This document shows, in pieces, positions 46,123-59,331 of a stretch of DNA of 64,000 bases (positions are counted from its first letter, which is position 1; every line of letters starts with the position of its first letter). The stretch comes from Karalla daura (lineage: Eukaryota; Chordata; Actinopteri; Chaetodontiformes; Leiognathidae). The notes under the pieces are model-generated. The model saw nothing but the letters and a program-made list of their open reading frames with translations. It searched no databases and was not told where the DNA came from. The position numbers and the translations under genes were made by a program. The DNA lies in contig JANZKI010000039.1 of assembly GCA_029224185.1 (NCBI GenBank), forward strand, positions 682,001-746,000, given 5' to 3'.

Positions 46123-47008
46123 CCGGCATCGGGATTGCTTTTTCCAGTGAGCGTGGGCCACCCCGGAGGCGGCTCACACCCCAAATGGTGGGTTTGGGCT
46201 CGCTCGCTCGGGGTCGGGATCTCGGCCAAAACGACAGGTCCGGGGTGGTCGTTTTTTTTGTCACTTTCGGCGAGCTTTAAAATCTCAGCTCCAGGATCAA
46301 ATCCGGCATCGGGATTGCTTTTTCCAGTGAGCGTGGGCCACCCCGGAGGCGGCTCACACCCCAAATCGTTGGTTTGGGCTCGTTCGCTCGGGGTCGGGAT
46401 TTCGGCCAAAACGACAGGTCCGGGGTGGTCGTTTTTTTCACTTTCGGCGAGCTTTAATATCTCAGCTCCAGGATCAAATCCGGCATCGGGATTGCTTTTT
46501 CCAGTGAGCGTGGACCACCCCGGAGGCGGCTCACACCCCAAATGGTGGGTTTGGGCTCGCTCGCTCGGGGTCGGGATCTCGGCCAAAACGACAGGTCCGG
46601 GGTGGTCGTTTTTTTCACTTTCAGCGAGCTTTAAAATCTCAGCTCCAGGATCAAATCCGGCATCGGGATTGCTTTTTCCAGTGAGCGTGGGCCACCCCGG
46701 AGGCGGCTCACACCCCAAATCGTTGGTTTGGGCTCGTTCGCTCGGGGTCGGGATTTCGGCCAAAACGACAGGTCCGGGGTGGTCGTTTTTTTCACTTTCG
46801 GCGAGCTTTAATATCTCAGCTCCAGGATCAAATCCGGCATCGGGATGGCTTTTTCCAGTGAGCGTGGGCCACTCCGGAGGCGGCTCACACCCCAATTCGG
46901 GGGTTTGGGCTCGCTCGCTCGGGGTCGGGATCTCGGCCAAAACGACATGTCCGGGGTGGTCGTTTTTTTCCCTTTCGGCGAGCTTTAATATCTCAGCTCC
47001 AGGATCAT
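46001..47008 (+). repeat. 1,008-bp HOR unit
   Basis: Axis 46000 to 47008. Same order as the unit at 39,126. Private TCAGCGAGC near 46,622. Confidence 0.92.
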
Positions 47009-50000
47009 ATGATCCTGGAGATGAGATATTAAAGCTCGCCGAAAGTGAAAAAGTGAAAAAAACGACCACCCCGGACCTGTCGTTTTTTTCACTTTCGGCG
47101 AGCTTTAATATCTCAGCTCCGGAAAAACACCCGGCATCGGGATTGCTTTTTCCAGTGAGCGTGGGCCACCCCGGAGGCGGCTCACACCCCAAATGGTGGG
47201 TTTGGGCTCGCTCGCTCGGGGTCGGGATCTCGGCCAAAACGACAGGTCCGGGGTGGTCGTTTTTTTTGTCACTTTCGGCGAGCTTTAAAATCTCAGCTCC
47301 AGGATCAAATCCGGCATCGGGATTGCTTTTTCCAGTGAGCGTGGGCCACCCCGGAGGCGGCTCACACCCCAAATCGTTGGTTTGGGCTCGTTCGCTCGGG
47401 GTCGGGATTTCGGCCAAAACGACAGGTCCGGGGTGGTCGTTTTTTTCACTTTCGGCGAGCTTTAATATCTCAGCTCCAGGATCAAATCCGGCATCGGGAT
47501 TGCTTTTTCCAGTGAGCGTGGACCACCCCGGAGGCGGCTCACACCCCAAATGGTGGGTTTGGGCTCGCTCGCTCGGGGTCGGGATCTCGGCCAAAACGAC
47601 AGGTCCGGGGTGGTCGTTTTTTTCACTTTCGGCGAGCTTTAAAATCTCAGCTCCAGGATCAAATCCGGCATCGGGATTGCTTTTTCCAGTGAGCGTGGGC
47701 CACCCCGGAGGCGGCTCACACCCCAAATCGTTGGTTTGGGCTCGTTCGCTCGGGGTCGGGATTTCGGCCAAAACGACAGGTCCGGGGTGGTCGTTTTTTT
47801 CACTTTCGGCGAGCTTTAATATCTCAGCTCCAGGATCAAATCCGGCATCGGGATGGCTTTTTCCAGTGAGCGTGGGCCACTCCGGAGGCGGCTCACACCC
47901 CAATTCGGGGGTTTGGGCTCGCTCGCTCGGGGTCGGGATCTCGGCCAAAACGACATGTCCGGGGTGGTCGTTTTTTTCCCTTTCGGCGAGCTTTAATATC
48001 TCAGCTCCAGGATCATATGATCCTGGAGATGAGATATTAAAGCTCGCCGAAAGTGAAAAAGTGAAAAAAACGACCACCCCGGACCTGTCGTTTTTTTCAC
48101 TTTCGGCGAGCTTTAATATCTCAGCTCCGGAAAAACACCCGGCATCGGGATTGCTTTTTCCAGTGAGCGTGGGCCACCCCGGAGGCGGCTCACACCCCAA
48201 ATGGTGGGTTTGGGCTCGCTCGCTCGGGGTCGGGATCTCGGCCAAAACGACAGGTCCGGGGTGGTCGTTTTTTTTGTCACTTTCGGCGAGCTTTAAAATC
48301 TCAGCTCCAGGATCAAATCCGGCATCGGGATTGCTTTTTCCAGTGAGCGTGGGCCACCCCGGAGGCGGCTCACACCCCAAATCGTTGGTTTGGGCTCGTT
48401 CGCTCGGGGTCGGGATTTCGGCCAAAACGACAGGTCCGGGGTGGTCGTTTTTTTCACTTTCGGCGAGCTTTAATATCTCAGCTCCAGGATCAAATCCGGC
48501 ATCGGGATTGCTTTTTCCAGTGAGCGTGGGCCACCCCGGAGGCGGCTCACACCCCAAATGGTGGGTTTGGGCTCGCTCGCTCGGGGTCGGGATCTCGGCC
48601 AAAACGACAGGTCCGGGGTGGTCGTTTTTTTCACTTTCGGCGAGCTTTAAAATCTCAGCTCCAGGATCAAATCCGGCATCGGGATTGCTTTTTCCAGTGA
48701 GCGTGGGCCACCCCGGAGGCGGCTCACACCCCAAATGGTGGGTTTGGGCTCGCTCGCTCGGGGTCGGGATCTCGGCCAAAACGACATGTCCGGGGTGGTC
48801 GTTTTTTTCCCTTTCGGCGAGCTTTAATATCTCAGCTCCAGGATCATATGATCCTGGAGATGAGATATTAAAGCTCGCCGAAAGTGAAAAAGTGAAAAAA
48901 ACGACCACCCCGGACCTGTCGTTTTTTTCACTTTCGGCGAGCTTTAATATCTCAGCTCCGGAAAAACACCCGGCATCGGGATTGCTTTTTCCAGTGAGCG
49001 TGGGCCACCCCGGAGGCGGCTCACACCCCAAATCGTTGGTTTGGGCTCGTTCGCTCGGGGTCGGGATTTCGGCCAAAACGACAGGTCCGGGGTGGTCGTT
49101 TTTTTCACTTTCGGCGAGCTTTAATATCTCAGCTCCAGGATCAAATCCGGCATCGGGATTGCTTTTTCCAGTGAGCGTGGGCCACCCCGGAGGCGGCTCA
49201 CACCCCAAATGGTGGGTTTGGGCTCGCTCGCTCGGGGTCGGGATCTCGGCCAAAACGACAGGTCCGGGGTGGTCGTTTTTTTCACTTTCGGCGAGCTTTA
49301 AAATGTCAGCTCCAGGATCAAATCCGGCATCGGGATTGCTTTTTCCAGTGAGCGTGGGCCACCCCGGAGGCGGCTCACACCCCAAATGGTGGGTTTGGGC
49401 TCGCTCGCTCGGGGTCGGGATCTCGGCCAAAACGACATGTCCGGGGTGGTCGTTTTTTTTCCCTTTCGGCGAGCTTTAATATCTCATCTCCAGGATCATA
49501 TGATCCTGGAGATGAGATATTAAAGCTCGCCGAAAGTGAAAAAGTGAAAAAAACGACCACCCCGGACCTGTCGTTTTTTTCACTTTCGGCGAGCTTTAAT
49601 ATCTCAGCTCCGGAAAAACACCCGGCATCGGGATTGCTTTTTCCAGTGAGCGTGGGCCACCCCGGAGGCGGCTCACACCCCAAATCGTTGGTTTGGGCTC
49701 GTTCGCTCGGGGTCGGGATTTCGGCCAAAACGACAGGTCCGGGGTGGTCGTTTTTTTCACTTTCGGCGAGCTTTAATATCTCAGCTCCAGGATCAAATCC
49801 GGCATCGGGATGGCTTTTTCCAGTGAGCGTGGGCCACTCCGGAGGCGGCTCACACCCCAATTCGGGGGTTTGGGCTCGCTCGCTCGGGGTCGGGATCTCG
49901 GCCAAAACGACATGTCCGGGGTGGTCGTTTTTTTCCCTTTCGGCGAGCTTTAATATCTCATCTCCAGGATCATATGATCCTGGAGATGAGATATTAAAGC

Positions 50001-50804
50001 TCGCCGAAAGTGAAAAAGTGAAAAAAACGACCACCCCGGACCTGTCGTTTTTTTCACTTTCGGCGAGCTTTAATATCTCAGCTCCGGAAAAACACCCGGC
50101 ATCGGGATTGCTTTTTCCAGTGAGCGTGGGCCACCCCGGAGGCGGCTCACACCCCAAATGGTGGGTTTGGGCTCGCTCGCTCGGGGTCGGGATCTCGGCC
50201 AAAACGACAGGTCCGGGGTGGTCGTTTTTTTTGTCACTTTCGGCGAGCTTTAAAATCTCAGCTCCAGGATCAAATCCGGCATCGGGATTGCTGTTTCCAG
50301 TGAGCGTGGGCCACCCCGGAGGCGGCTCACACCCCAAATCGTTGGTTTGGGCTCGTTCGCTCGGGGTCGGGATTTCGGCCAAAACGACAGGTCCGGGGTG
50401 GTCGTTTTTTTCACTTTCGGCGAGCTTTAATATCTCAGCTCCAGGATCAAATCCGGCATCGGGATTGCTTTTTCCAGTGAGCGTGGGCCACCCCGGAGGC
50501 GGCTCACACCCCAAATGGTGGGTTTGGGCTCGCTCGCTCGGGGTCGGGATCTCGGCCAAAACGACAGGTCCGGGGTGGTCGTTTTTTTCACTTTCGGCGA
50601 GCTTTAAAATGTCAGCTCCAGGATCAAATCCGGCATCGGGATTGCTTTTTCCAGTGAGCGTGGGCCACCCCGGAGGCGGCTCACACCCCAAATGGTGGGT
50701 TTGGGCTCGCTCGCTCGGGGTCGGGATCTCGGCCAAAACGACATGTCCGGGGTGGTCGTTTTTTTCCCTTTCGGCGAGCTTTAATATCTCATCTCCAGGA
50801 TCAT
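46123..50804 (+). repeat. 4.7-kb block, copy B
   Basis: Second copy of 38,240-42,920. Two differences noted: eight T at 49453-49460, and GGATTGCTGTTTCC near 50,291 (T to G). Confidence 0.87.
47009..48016 (+). repeat. 1,008-bp HOR unit
   Basis: Directly follows the previous unit. The 180-bp insertion at 47268 is exactly 1,008 bp from 46260 and from 48276. Confidence 0.92.
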
Positions 50805-51513
50805 ATGATCCTGGAGATGAGATATTAAAGCTCGCCGAAAGTGAAAAAGTGAAAAAAACGACCACCCCGGACCTGTCGTTTTTTTCACTTTCGGCGAGCT
50901 TTAATATCTCAGCTCCGGAAAAACACCCGGCATCGGGATTGCTTTTTCCAGTGAGCGTGGGCCACCCCGGAGGCGGCTCACACCCCAAATCGTTGGTTTG
51001 GGCTCGTTCGCTCGGGGTCGGGATTTCGGCCAAAACGACAGGTCCGGGGTGGTCGTTTTTTTCACTTTCGGCGAGCTTTAATATCTCAGCTCCAGGATCA
51101 AATCCGGCATCGGGATTGCTTTTTCCAGTGAGCGTGGGCCACCCCGGAGGCGGCTCACAACCCAAATGGTGGGTTTGGGCTCGCTCGCTCGGGGTCGGGA
51201 TCTCGGCCAAAACGACAGGTCCGGGGTGGTCGTTTTTTTCACTTTCGGCGAGCTTTAAAATCTCAGCTCCAGGATCAAATCCGGCATCGGGATTGCTTTT
51301 TCCAGTGAGCGTGGGCCACCCCGGAGGCGGCTCACACCCCAAATGGTGGGTTTGGGCTCGCTCGCTCGGGGTCGGGATCTCGGCCAAAACGACATGTCCG
51401 GGGTGGTCGTTTTTTTCCCTTTCGGCGAGCTTTAATATCTCATCTCCAGGATCATATGATCCTGGAGATGAGATATTAAAGCTCGAGCTTTAATATCTCA
51501 TCTCCAGGATCAT
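49974..51513 (+). repeat. 1.54-kb block, copy 2
   Basis: Repeats 43,218-44,757 at +6,756, ending in a palindrome cluster that has two cores where the first copy has three. Confidence 0.87.
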
Positions 51514-51550
51514 ATGATCCTGGAGATGAGATATTAAAGCTCGCCGAAAG
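51419..51550. repeat. Double perfect palindrome, 58-bp tandem
   Basis: Axes 51455 and 51513, joined at CTCGAG. Same 58-bp unit as at 44.7 kb but one copy fewer, so the unit itself varies in number. Confidence 0.94.
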
Positions 51551-53217
51551 TGAAAAAGTGAAAAGAACGACCACCCCGGACCTGTCGTTTTTTTCACTTT
51601 CGGCGAGCTTTAATATCTCAGCTCCGGAAAAACACCCGGCATCGGGATTGCTTTTTCCAGTGAGCGTGGGCCACCCCGGAGGCGGCTCACACCCCAAATC
51701 GTTGGTTTGGGCTCGTTCGCTCGGGGTCGGGATTTCGGCCAAAACGACAGGTCCGGGGTGGTCGTTTTTTTCACTTTCGGCGAGCTTTAATATCTCAGCT
51801 CCAGGATCAAATCCAGCATCGGGATTGCTTTTTCCAGTGAGCGTGGACCACCCCGGAGGCGGCTCACACCCCAAATGGTGGGTTTGGGCTCGCTCGCTCG
51901 GGGTCGGGATCTCGGCCAAAACGACAGGTCCGGGGTGGTCGTTTTTTTCACTTTCGGCGAGCTTTAAAATCTCAGCTCCAGGATCAAATCCGGCATCGGG
52001 ATTGCTTTTTCCAGTGAGCGTGGGCCACCCCGGAGGCGGCTCACACCCCAAATCGTTGGTTTGGGCTCGTTCGCTCGGGGTCGGGATTTCGGCCAAAACG
52101 ACAGGTCCGGGGTGGTCGTTTTTTTCACTTTCGGCGAGCTTTAATATCTCAGCTCCAGGATCAAATCCGGCATCGGGATGGCTTTTTCCAGTGAGCGTGG
52201 GCCACTCCGGAGGCGGCTCACACCCCAATTCGGGGGTTTGGGCTCGCTCGCTCGGGGTCGGGATCTCGGCCAAAACGACATGTCCGGGGTGGTCGTTTTT
52301 TTCCCTTTCGGCGAGCTTTAATATCTCAGCTCCAGGATCATATGATCCTGGAGATGAGATATTAAAGCTCGCCGAAAGTGAAAAAGTGAAAAAAACGACC
52401 ACCCCGGACCTGTCGTTTTTTTCACTTTCGGCGAGCTTTAATATCTCAGCTCCGGAAAAACACCCGGCATCGGGATTGCTTTTTCCAGTGAGCGTGGGCC
52501 ACCCCGGAGGCGGCTCACACCCCAAATGGTGGGTTTGGGCTCGCTCGCTCGGGGTCGGGATCTCGGCCAAAACAACAGGTCCGGGGTGGTCGTTTTTTTT
52601 GTCACTTTCGGCGAGCTTTAAAATCTCAGCTCCAGGATCAAATCCGGCATCGGGATTGCTTTTTCCAGTGAGCGTGGGCCACCCCGGAGGCGGCTCACAC
52701 CCCAAATCGTTGGTTTGGGCTCGTTCGCTCGGGGTCGGGATTTCGGCCAAAACGACAGGTCCGGGGTGGTCGTTTTTTTCACTTTCGGCGAGCTTTAATA
52801 TCTCAGCTCCAGGATCAAATCCGGCATCGGGATTGCTTTTTCCAGTGAGCGTGGGCCACCCCGGAGGCGGCTCACACCCCAAATGGTGGGTTTGGGCTCG
52901 CTCGCTCGGGGTCGGGATCTCGGCCAAAACGACAGGTCCGGGGTGGTCGTTTTTTTCACTTTCGGCGAGCTTTAAAATGTCAGCTCCAGGATCAAATCCG
53001 GCATCGGGATTGCTTTTTCCAGTGAGCGTGGGCCACCCCGGAGGCGGCTCACACCCCAAATGGTGGGTTTGGGCTCGCTCGCTCGGGGTCGGGATCTCGG
53101 CCAAAACGACATGTCCGGGGTGGTCGTTTTTTTCGGATCATATGATCTCGGCCAAAACGACATGTCCGGGGTGGTCGTTTTTTTCGGATCATATGATCAT
53201 CTCATCTCCAGGATCAT
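51514..53217 (+). repeat. 1,704-bp block
   Basis: Starts with the GAAAAGAACG module, then S, D, S, N, a module, a 180-bp monomer, S, W, W and the 53.1-kb junction. Repeats in the next 1,881 bp, which has one extra S monomer (177 bp). Shared private change AAAACAACAGG at about 52,573 and 54,454. AAATCCAGC near 51,812 is private. Confidence 0.9.
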
Positions 53218-53254
53218 ATGATCCTGGAGATGAGATATTAAAGCTCGCCGAAAG
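53093..53254. repeat. 51-bp tandem repeat with short palindromes
   Basis: Units 53093-53143 and 53144-53194: GATCTCGGCCAAAACGAC, the CCGGGG block, T7, then CGGATCATATGATC. The usual CTTTCGGCGAG arm is missing, and the T run joins straight to a core (axes 53141, 53192). A normal core follows at 53217. Repeated at 54974-55135 and 59207-59368. Confidence 0.92.
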
Positions 53255-55098
53255 TGAAAAAGTGAAAAGAACGACCACCCCGGACCTGTCGTTTTTTTCA
53301 CTTTCGGCGAGCTTTAATATCTCAGCTCCGGAAAAACACCCGGCATCGGGATTGCTTTTTCCAGTGAGCGTGGGCCACCCCGGAGGCGGCTCACACCCCA
53401 AATCGTTGGTTTGGGCTCGTTCGCTCGGGGTCGGGATTTCGGCCAAAACGACAGGTCCGGGGTGGTCGTTTTTTTCACTTTCGGCGAGCTTTAATATCTC
53501 AGCTCCAGGATCAAATCCGGCATCGGGATTGCTTTTTCCAGTGAGCGTGGGCCACCCCGGAGGCGGCTCACACCCCAAATCGTTGGTTTGGGCTCGTTCG
53601 CTCGGGGTCGGGATTTCGGCCAAAACGACAGGTCCGGGGTGGTCGTTTTTTTCACTTTCGGCGAGCTTTAATATCTCAGCTCCAGGATCAAATCCGGCAT
53701 CGGGATTGCTTTTTCCAGTGAGCGTGGACCACCCCGGAGGCGGCTCACACCCCAAATGGTGGGTTTGGGCTCGCTCGCTCGGGGTCGGGATCTCGGCCAA
53801 AACGACAGGTCCGGGGTGGTCGTTTTTTTCACTTTCGGCGAGCTTTAAAATCTCAGCTCCAGGATCAAATCCGGCATCGGGATTGCTTTTTCCAGTGAGC
53901 GTGGGCCACCCCGGAGGCGGCTCACACCCCAAATCGTTGGTTTGGGCTCGTTCGCTCGGGGTCGGGATTTCGGCCAAAACGACAGGTCCGGGGTGGTCGT
54001 TTTTTTCACTTTCGGCGAGCTTTAATATCTCAGCTCCAGGATCAAATCCGGCATCGGGATGGCTTTTTCCAGTGAGCGTGGGCCACTCCGGAGGCGGCTC
54101 ACACCCCAATTCGGGGGTTTGGGCTCGCTCGCTCGGGGTCGGGATCTCGGCCAAAACGACATGTCCGGGGTGGTCGTTTTTTTCCCTTTCGGCGAGCTTT
54201 AATATCTCAGCTCCAGGATCATATGATCCTGGAGATGAGATATTAAAGCTCGCCGAAAGTGAAAAAGTGAAAAAAACGACCACCCCGGACCTGTCGTTTT
54301 TTTCACTTTCGGCGAGCTTTAATATCTCAGCTCCGGAAAAACACCCGGCATCGGGATTGCTTTTTCCAGTGAGCGTGGGCCACCCCGGAGGCGGCTCACA
54401 CCCCAAATGGTGGGTTTGGGCTCGCTCGCTCGGGGTCGGGATCTCGGCCAAAACAACAGGTCCGGGGTGGTCGTTTTTTTTGTCACTTTCGGCGAGCTTT
54501 AAAATCTCAGCTCCAGGATCAAATCCGGCATCGGGATTGCTTTTTCCAGTGAGCGTGGGCCACCCCGGAGGCGGCTCACACCCCAAATCGTTGGTTTGGG
54601 CTCGTTCGCTCGGGGTCGGGATTTCGGCCAAAACGACAGGTCCGGGGTGGTCGTTTTTTTCACTTTCGGCGAGCTTTAATATCTCAGCTCCAGGATCAAA
54701 TCCGGCATCGGGATTGCTTTTTCCAGTGAGCGTGGGCCACCCCGGAGGCGGCTCACACCCCAAATGGTGGGTTTGGGCTCGCTCGCTCGGGGTCGGGATC
54801 TCGGCCAAAACGACAGGTCCGGGGTGGTCGTTTTTTTCACTTTCGGCGAGCTTTAAAATGTCAGCTCCAGGATCAAATCCGGCATCGGGATTGCTTTTTC
54901 CAGTGAGCGTGGGCCACCCCGGAGGCGGCTCACACCCCAAATGGTGGGTTTGGGCTCGCTCGCTCGGGGTCGGGATCTCGGCCAAAACGACATGTCCGGG
55001 GTGGTCGTTTTTTTCGGATCATATGATCTCGGCCAAAACGACATGTCCGGGGTGGTCGTTTTTTTCGGATCATATGATCATCTCATCTCCAGGATCAT
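53218..55098 (+). repeat. 1,881-bp block, duplicate of the 1,704-bp block plus one monomer
   Basis: Same composition as 51,514-53,217 with two S monomers in a row near the start. The flanking junctions are base-for-base alike at +1,881 (axes 53141/55022, 53192/55073, 53217/55098). Confidence 0.9.
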
Positions 55099-55926
55099 AT
55101 GATCCTGGAGATGAGATATTAAAGCTCGCCGAAAGTGAAAAAGTGAAAAGAACGACCACCCCGGACCTGTCGTTTTTTTCACTTTCGGCGAGCTTTAATA
55201 TCTCAGCTCCGGAAAAACACCCGGCATCGGGATTGCTTTTTCCAGTGAGCGTGGGCCACCCCGGAGGCGGCTCACACCCCAAATCGTTGGTTTGGGCTCG
55301 TTCGCTCGGGGTCGGGATTTCGGCCAAAACGACAGGTCCGGGGTGGTCGTTTTTTTCACTTTCGGCGAGCTTTAATATCTCAGCTCCAGGATCAAATCCG
55401 GCATCGGGATTGCTTTTTCCAGTGAGCGTGGACCACCCCGGAGGCGGCTCACACCCCAAATGGTGGGTTTGGGCTCGCTCGCTCGGGGTCGGGATCTCGG
55501 CCAAAACGACAGGTCCGGGGTGGTCGTTTTTTTCACTTTCGGCGAGCTTTAAAATCTCAGCTCCAGGATCAAATCCGGCATCGGGATTGCTTTTTCCAGT
55601 GAGCGTGGGCCACCCCGGAGGCGGCTCACACCCCAAATCGTTGGTTTGGGCTCGTTCGCTCGGGGTCGGGATTTCGGCCAAAACGACAGGTCCGGGGTGG
55701 TCGTTTTTTTCACTTTCGGCGAGCTTTAATATCTCAGCTCCAGGATCAAATCCGGCATCGGGATGGCTTTTTCCAGTGAGCGTGGGCCACTCCGGAGGCG
55801 GCTCACACCCCAATTCGGGGGTTTGGGCTCGCTCGCTCGGGGTCGGGATCTCGGCCAAAACGACATGTCCGGGGTGGTCGTTTTTTTCCCTTTCGGCGAG
55901 CTTTAATATCTCAGCTCCAGGATCAT

Positions 55927-57942
55927 ATGATCCTGGAGATGAGATATTAAAGCTCGCCGAAAGTGAAAAAGTGAAAAAAACGACCACCCCGGACCTGTCG
56001 TTTTTTTCACTTTCGGCGAGCTTTAATATCTCAGCTCCGGAAAAACACCCGGCATCGGGATTGCTTTTTCCAGTGAGCGTGGGCCACCCCGGAGGCGGCT
56101 CACACCCCAAATGGTGGGTTTGGGCTCGCTCGCTCGGGGTCGGGATCTCGGCCAAAACGACAGGTCCGGGGTGGTCGTTTTTTTTGTCACTTTCGGCGAG
56201 CTTTAAAATCTCAGCTCCAGGATCAAATCCGGCATCGGGATTGCTTTTTCCAGTGAGCGTGGGCCACCCCGGAGGCGGCTCACACCCCAAATCGTTGGTT
56301 TGGGCTCGTTCGCTCGGGGTCGGGATTTCGGCCAAAACGACAGGTCCGGGGTGGTCGTTTTTTTCACTTTCGGCGAGCTTTAATATCTCAGCTCCAGGAT
56401 CAAATCCGGCATCGGGATTGCTTTTTCCAGTGAGCGTGGACCACCCCGGAGGCGGCTCACACCCCAAATGGTGGGTTTGGGCTCGCTCGCTCGGGGTCGG
56501 GATCTCGGCCAAAACGACAGGTCCGGGGTGGTCGTTTTTTTCACTTTCGGCGAGCTTTAAAATCTCAGCTCCAGGATCAAATCCGGCATCGGGATTGCTT
56601 TTTCCAGTGAGCGTGGGCCACCCCGGAGGCGGCTCACACCCCAAATCGTTGGTTTGGGCTCGTTCGCTCGGGGTCGGGATTTCGGCCAAAACGACAGGTC
56701 CGGGGTGGTCGTTTTTTTCACTTTCGGCGAGCTTTAATATCTCAGCTCCAGGATCAAATCCGGCATCGGGATGGCTTTTTCCAGTGAGCGTGGGCCACTC
56801 CGGAGGCGGCTCACACCCCAATTCGGGGGTTTGGGCTCGCTCGCTCGGGGTCGGGATCTCGGCCAAAACGACATGTCCGGGGTGGTCGTTTTTTTCCCTT
56901 TCGGCGAGCTTTAATATCTCAGCTCCAGGATCATATGATCCTGGAGATGAGATATTAAAGCTCGCCGAAAGTGAAAAAGTGAAAAAAACGACCACCCCGG
57001 ACCTGTCGTTTTTTTCACTTTCGGCGAGCTTTAATATCTCAGCTCCGGAAAAACACCCGGCATCGGGATTGCTTTTTCCAGTGAGCGTGGGCCACCCCGG
57101 AGGCGGCTCACACCCCAAATGGTGGGTTTGGGCTCGCTCGCTCGGGGTCGGGATCTCGGCCAAAACGACAGGTCCGGGGTGGTCGTTTTTTTTGTCACTT
57201 TCGGCGAGCTTTAAAATCTCAGCTCCAGGATCAAATCCGGCATCGGGATTGCTTTTTCCAGTGAGCGTGGGCCACCCCGGAGGCGGCTCACACCCCAAAT
57301 CGTTGGTTTGGGCTCGTTCGCTCGGGGTCGGGATTTCGGCCAAAACGACAGGTCCGGGGTGGTCGTTTTTTTCACTTTCGGCGAGCTTTAATATCTCAGC
57401 TCCAGGATCAAATCCGGCATCGGGATTGCTTTTTCCAGTGAGCGTGGACCACCCCGGAGGCGGCTCACACCCCAAATGGTGGGTTTGGGCTCGCTCGCTC
57501 GGGGTCGGGATCTCGGCCAAAACGACAGGTCCGGGGTGGTCGTTTTTTTCACTTTCGGCGAGCTTTAAAATCTCAGCTCCAGGATCAAATCCGGCATCGG
57601 GATTGCTTTTTCCAGTGAGCGTGGGCCACCCCGGAGGCGGCTCACACCCCAAATCGTTGGTTTGGGCTCGTTCGCTCGGGGTCGGGATTTCGGCCAAAAC
57701 GACAGGTCCGGGGTGGTCGTTTTTTTCACTTTCGGCGAGCTTTAATATCTCAGCTCCAGGATCAAATCCGGCATCGGGATGGCTTTTTCCAGTGAGCGTG
57801 GGCCACTCCGGAGGCGGCTCACACCCCAATTCGGGGGTTTGGGCTCGCTCGCTCGGGGTCGGGATCTCGGCCAAAACGACATGTCCGGGGTGGTCGTTTT
57901 TTTCCCTTTCGGCGAGCTTTAATATCTCAGCTCCAGGATCAT
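55927..57942 (+). repeat. Two 1,008-bp HOR units
   Basis: Axes 55926, 56934 and 57942; 180-bp insertions at 56186 and 57194 (next at 58202). Both units hold the D monomer in the same place. Confidence 0.92.
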
Positions 57943-58737
57943 ATGATCCTGGAGATGAGATATTAAAGCTCGCCGAAAGTGAAAAAGTGAAAAAAACGAC
58001 CACCCCGGACCTGTCGTTTTTTTCACTTTCGGCGAGCTTTAATATCTCAGCTCCGGAAAAACACCCGGCATCGGGATTGCTTTTTCCAGTGAGCGTGGGC
58101 CACCCCGGAGGCGGCTCACACCCCAAATGGTGGGTTTGGGCTCGCTCGCTCGGGGTCGGGATCTCGGCCAAAACGACAGGTCCGGGGTGGTCGTTTTTTT
58201 TGTCACTTTCGGCGAGCTTTAAAATCTCAGCTCCAGGATCAAATCCGGCATCGGGATTGCTTTTTCCAGTGAGCGTGGGCCACCCCGGAGGCGGCTCACA
58301 CCCCAAATCGTTGGTTTGGGCTCGTTCGCTCGGGGTCGGGATTTCGGCCAAAACGACAGGTCCGGGGTGGTCGTTTTTTTCACTTTCGGCGAGCTTTAAC
58401 ATCTCAGCTCCAGGATCAAATCCGGCATCGGGATTGCTTTTTCCAGTGAGCGTGGGCCACCCCGGAGGCGGCTCACACCCCAAATGGTGGGTTTGGGCTC
58501 GCTCGCTCGGGGTCGGGATCTCGGCCAAAACGACAGGTCCGGGGTGGTCGTTTTTTTTCACTTTCGGCGAGCTTTAAAATCTCAGCTCCAGGATCAAATC
58601 CGGCATCGGGATTGCTTTTTCCAGTGAGCGTGGGCCACCCCGGAGGCGGCTCACACCCCAAATGGTGGGTTTGGGCTCGCTCGCTCGGGGTCGGGATCTC
58701 GGCCAAAACGACATGTCCGGGGTGGTCGTTTTTTTCC

Positions 58738-58849
58738 CTTTCGGCGAGCTTTAATATCTCATCTCCAGGATCATATGATCCTGGAGATGAGATATTAAAG
58801 CTCCAGGATCATATGATCCTGGAGATGAGATATTAAAGCTCGCCGAAAG
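58738..58849. repeat. Double-core junction, cores 38 bp apart
   Basis: Axes 58774 and 58812. The right arm of the first palindrome is cut at ATTAAAGCTCC and joined to the inner core of a second. The matching place in copy 2 (axis 63006) has one core. Confidence 0.88.
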
Positions 58850-59331
58850 TGAAAAAGTGAAAAAAACGACCACCCCGGACCTGTCGTTTTTTTCACTTTC
58901 GGCGAGCTTTAATATCTCAGCTCCGGAAAAACACCCGGCATCGGGATTGCTTTTTCCAGTGAGCGTGGGCCACCCCGGAGGCGGCTCACACCCCAAATCG
59001 TTGGTTTGGGCTCGTTCGCTCGGGGTCGGGATTTCGGCCAAAACGACAGGTCCGGGGTGGTCGTTTTTTTCACTTTCGGCGAGCTTTAATATCTCAGCTC
59101 CAGGATCAAATCCGGCATCGGGATTGCTTTTTCCAGTGAGCGTGGGCCACCCCGGAGGCGGCTCACACCCCAAATGGTGGGTTTGGGCTCGCTCGCTCGG
59201 GGTCGGGATCTCGGCCAAAACGACATGTCCGGGGTGGTCGTTTTTTTCGGATCATATGATCTCGGCCAAAACGACATGTCCGGGGTGGTCGTTTTTTTCG
59301 GATCATATGATCATCTCATCTCCAGGATCAT

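Larger units (their letters stand above)
55099..59331 (+). repeat. 4,233-bp HOR, copy 1
   Basis: From the normal core of one 51-bp junction to that of the next. Contains 828, 1,008, 1,008 and about 831 bp spacings (axes 55926, 56934, 57942, 58774), then a double-core junction and a second 51-bp junction. CTTTAACATCTC near 58,398 is shared with 62,631. An eight-T run lies at 58551-58558. Confidence 0.9.
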
